A stretch of DNA of 36,950 nucleotides from Saccharofermentans sp. (GTDB lineage Bacteria; Bacillota; Clostridia; Saccharofermentanales; Saccharofermentanaceae). The stretch covers positions 1-36,950 of the forward strand of contig JAIKZM010000051.1 in the NCBI GenBank assembly GCA_024682215.1. The letters run 5' to 3'. A model generated the notes under the pieces. That model did no database searches. It had not been told where the DNA came from and saw only the letters and a list, made by a program, of their open reading frames with translations. Each line of letters opens with the position of its first letter. The first letter of the stretch is position 1. Positions 23,126 through 31,750 of the stretch are shown in pieces. Made by a program: the position numbers and the translations under genes.

Positions 23126-24721
23126 ATGGAATATGCCATCGAACTAAAAGGTATTTCGAAACGGTTCGGAACTCTGTTCGCAAACAAGAACGTCAATCTG
23201 CAGCTCAAGAAAGGTGAGATTCTCGCCCTCTTAGGTGAGAACGGATCCGGTAAAACGACTCTTATGAACATGCTGTCGGGCATTTATATGCCCGACAGCG
23301 GTTCTATTATTATGGACGGAAAAAAGGTGTCCATCAGCTCGCCCGAAGATTCGGCGAAGCTCGGGATCGGCATGGTGCACCAGCACTTCAAGCTGATCGA
23401 GCGTTTCACTGCGCTCGACAACATTAGGATAGGGTTAAGGGATAACAAAGGTCTTTTCCTGAAAAAAGACACCAAAGACTTGGTAATGAATATGGCCGAA
23501 AAATTCGGCTTTGACATAGATCCTGACAAAGTGGTCTCGAACATGTCTGTCTCCGAAAAGCAGACGCTCGAGATCTTAAAGGTTTTGTGCTACGGCGCAA
23601 AGATAATAATACTTGACGAGCCTACGGCCGTGCTTACGGTCCAGGAGATTGACAGGCTCTTCAAGGTCCTCCGCAAGATGAAGGAGGAAGGACATTCGAT
23701 AATAATAATCACGCATAAGCTCAACGAGGTAATGGAGATCTCTGACCGCGTAACCATATTAAGACACGGCGAATACATCGACACTGTCGTTACTGCGGAA
23801 AGCAATGAGAAAAGACTTACGGAGCTGATGGTTGGCCGTAAGATCGATCTCGACATCAAGTGCATTCCGATCGAAAAGACAAAGCCTCTTCTCGAGATCC
23901 GCGGACTTACGGTAAAGAACGATGAAGGCGCGGTCGCCGTCGATCACCTTGATTTCTACATCAGGGGAGGAGAGATACTCGGAGTTGCGGGAATCGCGGG
24001 TTCAGGTCAGAAAGAACTCTGTGAAGCTATTGCGGGACTGCGTCCGGTCATCGACGGAAAGATAATCCACAAGGGTGAGAACATTGTCGGAATGCCGCCT
24101 AACAAGATACTCGAAAAAGGCATCTCGATGAGCTTCATTCCGGAGGACAGACTCGGCATGGGACTTGCTCCTTCGCTGTCCATCACGGACAACATGATCC
24201 TCAAGAATTACAATGAACCCAAAGGACCTTTCATTGACCGCAAGTACGCAAGGGAAGAAGCGAAAAAGGTCATCGAAAAGTTAAAGGTCGTAACGCCTTC
24301 AACAGAGACTCCGGTAAGAAAACTCTCCGGCGGAAACGTACAGAAAGTACTTCTCGGGAGGGAGATCAAATCAGGCCCTAACGTGCTCATCACGGCTTAT
24401 CCTGTAAGAGGTCTTGATATCGGTTCTTCGTTCATGATCTATGACATCCTGAACGAACAGAAAAAGAAAGATGTCGGAATACTTTTCATCGGCGAAGACA
24501 TCGACGTCATGATGGCACTGTGCGACAAGATAATGGTCATCTGTCACGGCAAGCTAATGGGCGTGGTCAACAGCAACCACACGACCAAAGAGGAGATAGG
24601 CCTTATGATGACCGGTTCTCTCGATCTGGTCGACAAGGGCGGCAAGACTGCAGGTATCGCAAGAGATTCCGCGATCAGTGAAACGGAAGAAAAGAAGGAA
24701 ACGGAGGAAGCCGGAACATGA
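23126..24721 (+). CDS. Nucleoside-type ABC transporter ATPase (two nucleotide-binding domains)
   Basis: A 531-residue double-domain ATPase of the BMP-associated (NupO/YufO-like) sugar/nucleoside group. The first domain has Walker A GENGSGKTT (residues 37-45) and Walker B IIILDEPTAVL, but its signature is VSEKQTLEIL rather than LSGGQ. The second keeps the signature LSGGNVQKVLLGRE, but its Walker A is GIAGSGQKE and its Walker B region ends in ITAYPVRGLDIG without the catalytic Glu. Such one-sided degeneration is normal in this family. The C-terminal ~25 residues are Glu/Lys-rich. The next gene overlaps by ATGA. Confidence 0.93.
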   Translation: MEYAIELKGISKRFGTLFANKNVNLQLKKGEILALLGENGSGKTTLMNMLSGIYMPDSGSIIMDGKKVSISSPEDSAKLGIGMVHQHFKLIERFTALDNIRIGLRDNKGLFLKKDTKDLVMNMAEKFGFDIDPDKVVSNMSVSEKQTLEILKVLCYGAKIIILDEPTAVLTVQEIDRLFKVLRKMKEEGHSIIIITHKLNEVMEISDRVTILRHGEYIDTVVTAESNEKRLTELMVGRKIDLDIKCIPIEKTKPLLEIRGLTVKNDEGAVAVDHLDFYIRGGEILGVAGIAGSGQKELCEAIAGLRPVIDGKIIHKGENIVGMPPNKILEKGISMSFIPEDRLGMGLAPSLSITDNMILKNYNEPKGPFIDRKYAREEAKKVIEKLKVVTPSTETPVRKLSGGNVQKVLLGREIKSGPNVLITAYPVRGLDIGSSFMIYDILNEQKKKDVGILFIGEDIDVMMALCDKIMVICHGKLMGVVNSNHTTKEEIGLMMTGSLDLVDKGGKTAGIARDSAISETEEKKETEEAGT

Positions 24722-25821
24722 AAAAATATCATCTCGTAAGGCGCCCCGTTCAGTCGATAAGAAGACTGCTTGTCTATTATCTTATCGGCATCCTGATATC
24801 GCTCGGCATCGGTGCGGTACTGCTCGTATCTCTCGGTATCAATCCGTTCGAATACTACGGAAGAATGCTTACCATCGGCATGGTCGGCAACAAATATGCT
24901 TATAAGAATTTCGAGGGTTTCCTTAAAGTATTGGTTCCCTTGCTCATAACTTCGCTTGCATTGGGACTGTCATTTAAGATGCGCTTCTGGAACATCGGAG
25001 GAGAGGGTGAATTCCTCATCGGCGCGATAAGCGCGGCGATCGTGGCATTCAATGTCACAGGGCTCCCGAGGCCTGTGACCATAATCCTGATGTGCGTCGC
25101 GGCAATGCTTTCGAGCGGGCTTCTGGGAATCGCGGTAGCGTTCTTCAAGGTTAAGTTCAATACAAACGAAACACTCGTAACGCTGATGCTCAACTACATC
25201 ATGCTGTATGTGATCACATATCTCGGAAAGACAAAAGAAGACTGGAACTTCTTCCTCGATCCGAAATCCGCCAGGCCGATCTTCGGAAAATTCCCCGAGA
25301 CCGCGATCATGGACGGCATCAAGATCGGCAATTTCAATCTGCTCTGGTCTGTCATTGTAGCAGCCGTGCTCGTTGCGCTGATCTATGTTTATCTCAAATA
25401 TACCAAGCAGGGATACGAGATCTCTGTTGTCGGAGACAGTGCGGCCACCGCAAAGTATGCGGGCATGAAGGTCGGAAAGATCATCATGCGCACGATGTTC
25501 ATCTCATCCGCGCTGATAGGTCTTGCCGCGGGACTTACCGCATCCGCATCCGGAACGATCTCCGAAACGATAACGAACAATGTCGGCTGGACCGGTGTCG
25601 TCGTAGCGTGGCTCGGAAAACTCAGCACACCCGCGATCGCGGTCACGTCTGTGCTCATAGCGGTCCTTCAGTTCGGATGCAAGACCGCTGCCACCAAGTA
25701 TCCTTCGATCGACAGCAATTTCGCAGATCTTCTGCAGGGCATAATCCTGTTCTCGGTACTTACCGCGGACTTTGCCGCCACATTTACGATAAAGAAGAAG
25801 GAGGATGCGAAAAATGCTTGA
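24718..25821 (+). CDS. Nucleoside-type ABC transporter permease 1
   Basis: A 367-residue permease of the BPD_transp_2 group (NupP/YufP-like), with a cytoplasmic N-terminus, a first helix at about residues 18-44 and eight or so further hydrophobic segments. The family hallmark FWNIGGEGEFLIGAISAA appears near residue 90 and GYEISVVGDSAATAKYAGM around 225-245. It overlaps the ATPase gene by four bases and the following permease gene by eight, so translation of the three is coupled. Confidence 0.92.
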   Translation: MKKYHLVRRPVQSIRRLLVYYLIGILISLGIGAVLLVSLGINPFEYYGRMLTIGMVGNKYAYKNFEGFLKVLVPLLITSLALGLSFKMRFWNIGGEGEFLIGAISAAIVAFNVTGLPRPVTIILMCVAAMLSSGLLGIAVAFFKVKFNTNETLVTLMLNYIMLYVITYLGKTKEDWNFFLDPKSARPIFGKFPETAIMDGIKIGNFNLLWSVIVAAVLVALIYVYLKYTKQGYEISVVGDSAATAKYAGMKVGKIIMRTMFISSALIGLAAGLTASASGTISETITNNVGWTGVVVAWLGKLSTPAIAVTSVLIAVLQFGCKTAATKYPSIDSNFADLLQGIILFSVLTADFAATFTIKKKEDAKNA

Positions 25822-26806
25822 TGTTATCACGCTCTTCCTGTTCAGCATAATCGTTTACAACATCCCGCTCCTGTACGGCACGGCGGGAGAGATCATGATC
25901 GAGAAATCAGGTTCTCTGAATCTCGGCGTTGAAGGTACGATGGCGATCGGTGCCGTCGCAGGATATCTCATCGGAATGAGATCCGGAAGCCTTCTTGTCG
26001 CATGCCTTGTGAGCTTTGCGGCATCAGGTCTTGTAGGACTTCTTTTCGCGTTTCTTACGGTAACTCTGCAGGCCAACCAGAACGTCACGGGACTCACCAT
26101 CACAACGTTCGGAGTTGCATTCTATTACTTCATCGGAAATGCCGTTTCGAACAGTGATGCCAAGTGGCCCGCGCTCGGAGGCAGCCGCCTTGATGCCCAG
26201 TTCCAGCCGATTGAGATACCTCTTCTTTCGAAGATACCGGTAATCGGAAAAGTGCTCTTTTCGCACAGTATCCTGATCTATCTCGGTATCATCATCGCAG
26301 TTGTCATGTGGTTCTATTTCGAAAAGACCAATCCCGGATTAAAGCTTCGCGCGATCGGAGAGAACCCCGGCGCGGCAGATTCTCTCGGCGTCAACATCAC
26401 GCTGTACAAGTATGTCCACATTATCATCGGTTCGGGCATCATGGGTATCGGAGGTCTTTATATGGCGCTCAACATGGGCGGTACGTTTGAAGGCTCAAAC
26501 TGCTGGATCAACGGATACGGATGGATCTCCATTGCGCTCGTTATCTTCGCCAACTGGAGTCCCGCAAAAGCCATCCTCGGAACGCTTATCTTCGGCTTCT
26601 TCAACACATTGCGTGTTCAGAACGCGCCTCTTGCGACAGCCTTCCCGGCGACGCTCGGATGGCTTACCAAAATACCTGCGCAGTTCTTCTCGGCTCTGCC
26701 GTTTATCATTACTCTCATTGTTCTCATTCTCAGCTCTGTCAGAAAGAACAACAACAGCAATGAGCCTTCCGCGATCGGCAGGAACTATTACAGAGAAGAC
26801 AGATAG
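25814..26806 (+). CDS. Nucleoside-type ABC transporter permease 2
   Basis: A 330-residue second permease (NupQ/YufQ-like) with the hallmark GSLNLGVEGTMAIGAVAGYL near residues 32-51, LRAIGENPGAADSLGVN around 180-196, and hydrophobic segments throughout. ATG 25814 is preferred to 25805 because AGGAGG directly abuts the earlier ATG and stands nine bases before this one. It is the last transporter gene; ilvB begins 35 bases later. The set lacks only regulators and forms a complete importer with the lipoprotein and ATPase. Confidence 0.92.
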   Translation: MLDVITLFLFSIIVYNIPLLYGTAGEIMIEKSGSLNLGVEGTMAIGAVAGYLIGMRSGSLLVACLVSFAASGLVGLLFAFLTVTLQANQNVTGLTITTFGVAFYYFIGNAVSNSDAKWPALGGSRLDAQFQPIEIPLLSKIPVIGKVLFSHSILIYLGIIIAVVMWFYFEKTNPGLKLRAIGENPGAADSLGVNITLYKYVHIIIGSGIMGIGGLYMALNMGGTFEGSNCWINGYGWISIALVIFANWSPAKAILGTLIFGFFNTLRVQNAPLATAFPATLGWLTKIPAQFFSALPFIITLIVLILSSVRKNNNSNEPSAIGRNYYREDR

Positions 26807-26841
26807 AGTAAAATATTCTCCATGAAAAGGAGTGTAGTGCA

Positions 26842-28521
26842 ATGAAGATTACCGGTGCCCAGATCGTTATCGAGACTCTGCTTGAACAGGGTGTTGATAC
26901 TGTGTTCGGTTTTCCGGGTGCAACAGTAATAGATATATACGATAAGCTCTTTGACTGCAGGGACAAGATCAGACATGTCCTTGCCGCGCATGAGCAGGGC
27001 GCTGCGCATGCAGCTGACGGATATGCGAGAGCTACCGGAAAACCGGGTGTTGTCATTGCGACTTCCGGCCCAGGCGCGACCAATCTCGTAACGGGTATCG
27101 CAACCGCGTTCCTTGATTCCGTACCGATGATCGCGATTACGGGAAACGTCTCCAACTCCATGATCGGCCGTGACGCTTTTCAGGAGATCGACATTACCGG
27201 AGTTACGCTTCCGATAACGAAACACAATTTCTTCGTAAGAGACATAAAAGTTCTTGCCGATACGATCCGTGAGGCATTTAAGATCGCAGTGTCCGGAAGG
27301 CCGGGCCCTGTCCTTATCGATATCCCGAACGATATCCAGACAGCCACATGCGAATTTAAACCGAAGGGAAAAGTCATTCCCGGAAAGCCTGCAAAAGCAG
27401 ACGATGAGGCTATTGCAAAAGCCTGTGAGTTGATCGCTGAATGCAAAAGGCCTTACATCTATTTTGGCGGAGGCGCCGTCAGAGCGGGTGCGGGAAAAGA
27501 AATCCTAAAGCTTGCGGAAAAGATCGATGCATATATCGGATGCTCCATGATGGGACTGTCCGAGATCCCGACTGATACTCCGAGATTCCTCGGAATGCAG
27601 GGCATGCACGGACATTTCGCATCCTCTGTCGCACTCGGCAAGAGCGATCTCATGATCGCTGTCGGCGTAAGGTTTTCGGACCGTGCCACTGGAAAGACCG
27701 ACAGGTATGCGCTCAACTCGAAAAAGATACACATCGATGCTGACTGCGCCGAGATCGGAAAGAATGTTTCCGTTGACCTCGGCGTATGCTGCGATATCAA
27801 GGACTTCATCGTAAGGCTTACGGATGCGGTCGAAGCAAGAAAACTTCCTGACTGGGAAGAGAAGATCAGATCGCTCAGAACGCGCGAATCCGATGCATAT
27901 GACGATGATTCTTTCGTGCCCAGAAAAGTAATCCTCGATATCGCTTCGAAGGTTACTGCGGATACCCGCATCGCGACTGACGTTGGCCAGCACCAGATGT
28001 GGACCGCGCAGTTCTACGATTTCCGCCAGAAGCACACATGGCTTTCTTCAGGCGGTCTGGGAACCATGGGTTTCGGACTCGGCGCTTCGATCGGTGCCTG
28101 CTTTGCCACGGGGAAGAGGACTGTCCTTATCACCGGAGACGGCAGCTTCGGCATGAGCCTTAACGAGCTCGCGACAGCCGTCACATACAAAGTTCCGGTC
28201 ACCATAGTTATATTCAACAACCGTACTCTCGGCATGGTAAGGCAGTGGCAGACGCTGTTCTACGACAAGAGATATTCAAGCACGACGATCGAGCGTCAGA
28301 CTGATTTCGTCAAGCTCGCGGAAGCGTTTGGCGCTAAGGGGTTCAAGGCTGATAACATCGGTGAGTTCGGTGAAGCTTTTGATCAGGCTTATGCATTCGA
28401 CGGACCTGCCGTGATCGACATGCGGATCGATACTGATGCCATGGTACTTCCTATGTTAAGGCCCGGCGGGACTTTCGAAAATCTGGTAACGTGGAAGGAG
28501 GCCGAGAATGAAGAAGGATAA
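26842..28521 (+). CDS. ilvB: Acetolactate synthase large (catalytic) subunit
   Basis: A 559-residue thiamine diphosphate- and FAD-dependent enzyme that condenses pyruvate to acetolactate (or with 2-oxobutyrate), the first common step of valine, leucine and isoleucine synthesis. The catalytic Glu51 sits in AAHEQGAAHAADGYAR, followed by ATSGPGATN. The cofactor motif runs from GDGSFGMSLNELATA to the FNNRTLGMVRQWQ Asn. Length and the following small subunit argue for the anabolic enzyme. AAGGAG precedes the ATG. The overlap with ilvN is 14 bases. The 35-base gap to the transporter gene leaves no room for a leader-peptide attenuator or T-box. Confidence 0.96.
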   Translation: MKITGAQIVIETLLEQGVDTVFGFPGATVIDIYDKLFDCRDKIRHVLAAHEQGAAHAADGYARATGKPGVVIATSGPGATNLVTGIATAFLDSVPMIAITGNVSNSMIGRDAFQEIDITGVTLPITKHNFFVRDIKVLADTIREAFKIAVSGRPGPVLIDIPNDIQTATCEFKPKGKVIPGKPAKADDEAIAKACELIAECKRPYIYFGGGAVRAGAGKEILKLAEKIDAYIGCSMMGLSEIPTDTPRFLGMQGMHGHFASSVALGKSDLMIAVGVRFSDRATGKTDRYALNSKKIHIDADCAEIGKNVSVDLGVCCDIKDFIVRLTDAVEARKLPDWEEKIRSLRTRESDAYDDDSFVPRKVILDIASKVTADTRIATDVGQHQMWTAQFYDFRQKHTWLSSGGLGTMGFGLGASIGACFATGKRTVLITGDGSFGMSLNELATAVTYKVPVTIVIFNNRTLGMVRQWQTLFYDKRYSSTTIERQTDFVKLAEAFGAKGFKADNIGEFGEAFDQAYAFDGPAVIDMRIDTDAMVLPMLRPGGTFENLVTWKEAENEEG

Positions 28522-29023
28522 GATAATCATCGCCATCTACGTTGACAACCAGTACGGCGTTCTCTCGCGCGTCACGGCCATGTTCACGAGAAGAGGTTTC
28601 AACATCGATTCCCTTACCGTAGGTGAGACGGAATCTCCAGCATATTCGCGTATCACTATCACGCTTTCCGCCGCCAAGACCGATAAGGACCAGGTGGTCT
28701 CTCAACTTAGAAAGCTCTATAACGTCAAGAAGGTCGTTGTCCTTTCAAATGAGGAATGTATCAAGCGTGAACTCATGCTCATAAAGGTCAGGAACAGCGA
28801 TGAGACGAGAGAACGCATCCTTGAGACGGCCAAGATCTTCAGAGGCAAGATCATAGATCTCGGTGAAGAAGCGATAAGCATTGAGGTTACGGGTGATTCA
28901 TCGAAGATCGACGGCTTCATCCAAAACGTAAAGAGTTTCGGCATCATAGAAATGTGCCGTACGGGTATCGTTGCATTGGACCGCGGCAGCACCACGATCT
29001 GGTCAGACCACGACGATGATTAA
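28508..29023 (+). CDS. ilvN: Acetolactate synthase small (regulatory) subunit
   Basis: This 171-residue regulatory subunit of IlvB has an N-terminal ACT domain (about residues 7-80; YVDNQYGVLSRVTAMFTRRG, then FNIDSLTVG) that in this family binds valine for feedback inhibition. The C-terminal domain includes ELMLIKVRN and ETAKIFRGKIIDL. The gene begins inside the last codons of ilvB, with the ribosome-binding site AAGGAGG in the ilvB coding sequence, so the subunits are translationally coupled. Length is normal for the IlvN/IlvH group. Confidence 0.95.
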   Translation: MKKDKIIIAIYVDNQYGVLSRVTAMFTRRGFNIDSLTVGETESPAYSRITITLSAAKTDKDQVVSQLRKLYNVKKVVVLSNEECIKRELMLIKVRNSDETRERILETAKIFRGKIIDLGEEAISIEVTGDSSKIDGFIQNVKSFGIIEMCRTGIVALDRGSTTIWSDHDDD

Positions 29024-29035
29024 GGAGCATCAGCC

Positions 29036-29509
29036 ATGGCTGAACTGATCAAAGACATCTATTCACTTGCGATATTCGGAGGTTTGAGAAAGAGGGAGCC
29101 TCTTGCGAGCCTTTCGAGATTTCTTAAGGTTGCCGATGAGGGCAGCGCATCACAGAATGAGATCATAGAAGCATATGCGGAGTTTGTTAATTCCGTTTAC
29201 CGGCTCCGTCCCGATGCCGATTTTTCCGGTGCTCTCTGGGATGCTCTGAAAACTGATGAAAACGCATATCTCAATTTCAAGAAGACAAATGCCATGAGGC
29301 GCCGCACCGGTGAACCCGAACTTAAGATCAGCCGCATGATGGAAGTCTCTGTCGAGCGTGAACTCGATATCCTTACCAGGATAGGGAATACCTCCTACAT
29401 CAATCTCCAGAGCATGCTTTTCTTTGACGGATACATCGCGCAGTTCAAGTCGACCGGCATAGACATGAAAGCGCGCTATCTTGAATTGCTTTCGGCTCTT
29501 GAAAACTGA
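29036..29509 (+). CDS. Hypothetical protein, last gene of the ilv unit
   Basis: I do not recognise this 157-residue protein with certainty. It is soluble, mainly helical by composition, without signal peptide or membrane segment. It starts 12 bases after ilvN, with AAGGAG before the ATG, so it is very probably made from the same transcript. Charged segments such as RKREPLASLSRFLKVADEG and SVERELDILTRIGNTSYINL may be helix pairs. The end of the sequence faintly recalls the N-terminal region of DUF815-type ATPases, but no ATPase follows. No clear terminator is visible just downstream. Confidence 0.75.
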   Translation: MAELIKDIYSLAIFGGLRKREPLASLSRFLKVADEGSASQNEIIEAYAEFVNSVYRLRPDADFSGALWDALKTDENAYLNFKKTNAMRRRTGEPELKISRMMEVSVERELDILTRIGNTSYINLQSMLFFDGYIAQFKSTGIDMKARYLELLSALEN

Positions 29510-29653
29510 ACGTTATTTTCAGCCGGCGGATTTGTAACCTCGATGTCAAAAATCGTTCATTTTTTCATAACACATTCTGATTTGGCGTGTGGTAGTATAA
29601 AGCCATCAAGAAAAGAACCAAATACATTCGCAAGGTTCAAGGAGGTGAGACCA
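29510..29653 (+). promoter_or_regulatory. Gene-free stretch with a possible weak promoter for the small transcription unit
   Basis: Between the hypothetical gene and the small ORF lie about 140 bases with no coding sign. A TATAAA at 29596-29601 is the best -10 candidate, but no matching -35 box is convincing. A strong ribosome-binding site, AAGGAGGTGA, lies at 29639-29648. Confidence 0.3.
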
Positions 29654-29716
29654 ATGGGACAAGATAAAATATCAAGCAAGCAGTTGGTCTCGCTTGGTTC
29701 AGTTTCCATCCTGTAA
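29654..29716 (+). CDS. Possible 20-residue peptide with a strong ribosome-binding site
   Basis: ATG at 29654 follows AAGGAGGTGA at close to ideal spacing and opens a frame for the peptide MGQDKISSKQLVSLGSVSIL, ending at TAA 29714-29716. The same frame then stays open for 26 more codons to TAA 29795-29797, just before the terminator; this second part is Gln/Leu-rich. It might be a leader or signal peptide, an antisense-regulated small protein, a nonsense-truncated small gene, or merely part of a small RNA. The C-terminal half is hydrophobic and there is no Cys. I cannot assign a function. Confidence 0.45.
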   Translation: MGQDKISSKQLVSLGSVSIL

Positions 29717-29801
29717 GGTTTTCTACTTAAACTGAGTTTTACTCAACACGGAGCCGACAGACAACTGCAACAACTTGAACTACAACTAAACAGATAACTT
29801 A

Positions 29802-29836
29802 ATCCCCCGCAAGCTGCGATGCGGGGGTTTTGTTTT
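29802..29836 (+). terminator. Rho-independent terminator of the small transcription unit
   Basis: CCCCCGCA and TGCGGGGG form an 8-base-pair GC-rich stem with an 8-base loop, followed by TTTTGTTTT. It ends a unit of about 240 bases whose only possible coding content is the 20-codon ORF. Confidence 0.9.
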
Positions 29837-29885
29837 GGAGCTTTAAGAATTATAATCTGATTATCAAATTCCGGAGGTTAATACT

Positions 29886-30068
29886 ATGGTAGATCTACCC
29901 AACATCGACATCAACAAAGTCAAGGAAACAGCCAGCGGTGCTCTTGATGCGGTTTCTAAGAATGAGCAGGCTAATGATGTTTTCGAGAAGGCTGCGGGAG
30001 CAGTAGAGAAGAAGACCGGTGTTGACATTCCGTCAGCCGGCGACCTTTCCAAGATGATCGGTCAGTAA
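29886..30068 (+). CDS. Small acidic protein of unknown function (60 residues)
   Basis: A short gene with a good ribosome-binding site (CGGAGG) and its own terminator. The protein is soluble, helical-looking and rich in Ala, Lys, Asp and Glu (INKVKETASGALDAVSKNE, FEKAAGAVEKKTGVDIP), resembling an amphipathic helix-forming small stress-type protein, though I recognise no family. TATAAT at 29849-29854 could be its -10 box. It appears to be an independent single-gene unit upstream of the DHH/TIR pair. Confidence 0.75.
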   Translation: MVDLPNIDINKVKETASGALDAVSKNEQANDVFEKAAGAVEKKTGVDIPSAGDLSKMIGQ

Positions 30069-30096
30069 ACGATACCGGCGTTTATCGGTGTAATGA

Positions 30097-30129
30097 ATAA
30101 GGCTGTCTCTGATGAGACAGCCTTTTTTG
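30097..30129 (+). terminator. Rho-independent terminator after the 60-residue gene
   Basis: AAGGCTGTCTC and GAGACAGCCTT enclose a four-base loop and are followed by TTTTT. The stem resembles the terminator at 1960-1998, but the loops differ. Confidence 0.9.
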
Positions 30130-30175
30130 TGCCAAACAAGGTGCTTTAGGGTACTAAAAATGTAAATAATAAAAA

Positions 30176-30184
30176 TGTTATAAT
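30176..30184 (+). promoter_or_regulatory. Extended -10 promoter of the DHH/TIR pair
   Basis: TGTTATAAT, the same extended -10 nonamer as before both DUF624 genes, lies 36 bases before the DHH start in AT-rich sequence. It follows a strong terminator, so the two downstream genes form their own transcription unit. Confidence 0.6.
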
Positions 30185-30220
30185 AGTTTGAGTGTTTATT
30201 GACCGGGAGGAAATCGTTTA

Positions 30221-31750
30221 ATGAAACTATCCGATCTTCTTGAATTTGACGATATAGTCGTACAGTGTCACGACAATCCGGATGCGGATGCCATCGCATC
30301 GGGTTTTGGTGTTTACAGTTATCTGAAAGCTAACGGGAAAAATGTCAGATTCATCTATTCCGGTAATTTCGTTATTTCCAAGACCAACCTTAAGTTTATG
30401 ATTGAGGTGCTCGATATCCCGATCGAATATGTCAAGCAGCTCGAAGAAAAACCGAAGCTCCTTGTAACCTGCGACTGCATCTATGGTGAAGGAAATGTAC
30501 GTAAGTTTGAAGCGGAAACCATAGCTTCGATCGACCATCACTATCTCGGTGACAACAACCCTCCGGCCATAAATGACGTGCGCCAGGGAGTAGGCAGCTG
30601 CTCCACGATCGTTTGGGATCTTTTGAGAAAAGAGAATTTCGAGATCAGCAATAATTTATCCACCGGTCTTTATTACGGACTTTATACCGATACGAACACG
30701 CTTGCGGAAGTCTATCACCCGCTCGACCGTGATATGCTCGACGACATCTACTATGACAAGGGCCTTATCAAGCATTTCTGCAACATGAACATGACGCTTC
30801 AGGAAGTTAAGATCGCAGGAATGGCCCTGCTCGGTTATGAGTATCATGAAGTCCACAGATATGCTTTGCTTGAGACAATGCCCTGTGATCCGAATATCCT
30901 CGGACTTGTCAGTGACTTCTTCCTCGCAGTCGATACGGTCGATGTCTGCGTTGTCTTCTCTGAGCTCGATGTAGGAATTAAGTATTCCGTCAGGAGCTGC
31001 ACTAACGAGGTCAGGGCTGATGAGCTTGCCGAGTATCTTTCACGCGGTATCGGTTCCGGCGGCGGACGTTCCGACAAGGCAGGCGGACTCATCCAGAAGG
31101 AACTCCTTGGAGAGATCAGACAGGATTATCTTCATTCAGATGATATTCACAAACACGCTATCGTTACTACCGTTCTCCGTGACCGTCTGCATGACTACTA
31201 CAAGGACTGCCACATTATCTATGCTGGTAAGGATAAGCTTGATTTCTCACGCATGAAGCGTTACAGGAAGCTTCCGCTCAAGCAGGGTTACGTATGTCCT
31301 GCAGAATTCTTACCTGTCGGCACTCCGATCCTGGTGCGTTCACTCGAAGGCGATACGAATCTCAATGTAAACGAAGACACTGTGATCATGATCGGAGTAA
31401 GAGGCGAAGTCTATGCCTCCAACCAGAAAGTCTTTTCCAAGAATTATAAGACGGTGGATGATCAGTACACGATGAAACTCGATTATTTCCCGACCATCAA
31501 GAATACGAAGACCGGTGAGATAATTCCGCTCCGCCGCGTAGCGAAGACATGTGTTTCCGAAGGTGGCAACACGATCCTCGCAATGCCTATATACACAACT
31601 ACGAAAGTCTTTACTAAGTGGAACGGTTCTGAATACCTTAAGGGTGAACCCGGCGATTATCTTGCTGCAAAGGAAACTGATCCTGATGACATCTACATCA
31701 TCAACAAGGATATCTTCATACAGACATACGAGCCGGATCAGCCGCAATGA
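30221..31750 (+). CDS. DHH/DHHA1-family phosphoesterase with C-terminal extension
   Basis: A 509-residue cytoplasmic protein of the DHH superfamily (manganese-dependent phosphodiesterases such as NrnA and GdpP). Metal-binding motifs are HDNPDADA (residues 17-24), VTCDCIYG (about 85) and SIDHH with Asp105-His106-His107. The DHHA1 substrate motif GSGGGR is at 278-283. The catalytic part ends near residue 325; NrnA-type enzymes stop there. The extra ~180 residues include GTPILVRSLEGD and, near the end, EPGDYLAAKE, which resembles the PGDYG motif family (low certainty). A GGGAGG ribosome-binding site precedes the ATG. Likely substrates are small (di)nucleotides or oligoribonucleotides. The stop overlaps the TIR gene start. 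Confidence 0.88.
   Translation: MKLSDLLEFDDIVVQCHDNPDADAIASGFGVYSYLKANGKNVRFIYSGNFVISKTNLKFMIEVLDIPIEYVKQLEEKPKLLVTCDCIYGEGNVRKFEAETIASIDHHYLGDNNPPAINDVRQGVGSCSTIVWDLLRKENFEISNNLSTGLYYGLYTDTNTLAEVYHPLDRDMLDDIYYDKGLIKHFCNMNMTLQEVKIAGMALLGYEYHEVHRYALLETMPCDPNILGLVSDFFLAVDTVDVCVVFSELDVGIKYSVRSCTNEVRADELAEYLSRGIGSGGGRSDKAGGLIQKELLGEIRQDYLHSDDIHKHAIVTTVLRDRLHDYYKDCHIIYAGKDKLDFSRMKRYRKLPLKQGYVCPAEFLPVGTPILVRSLEGDTNLNVNEDTVIMIGVRGEVYASNQKVFSKNYKTVDDQYTMKLDYFPTIKNTKTGEIIPLRRVAKTCVSEGGNTILAMPIYTTTKVFTKWNGSEYLKGEPGDYLAAKETDPDDIYIINKDIFIQTYEPDQPQ

Noticed and set aside
24007..24450. Loss of function of the nucleoside transporter ATPase because of missing Walker B Glu and altered signature
   Set aside because: One degenerate nucleotide site per domain pair is typical of BMP-associated double ATPases, so this is not evidence of decay.
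26807..26841. T-box or leader-peptide attenuator before ilvB
   Set aside because: Only 35 bases are available and they contain just a ribosome-binding site.
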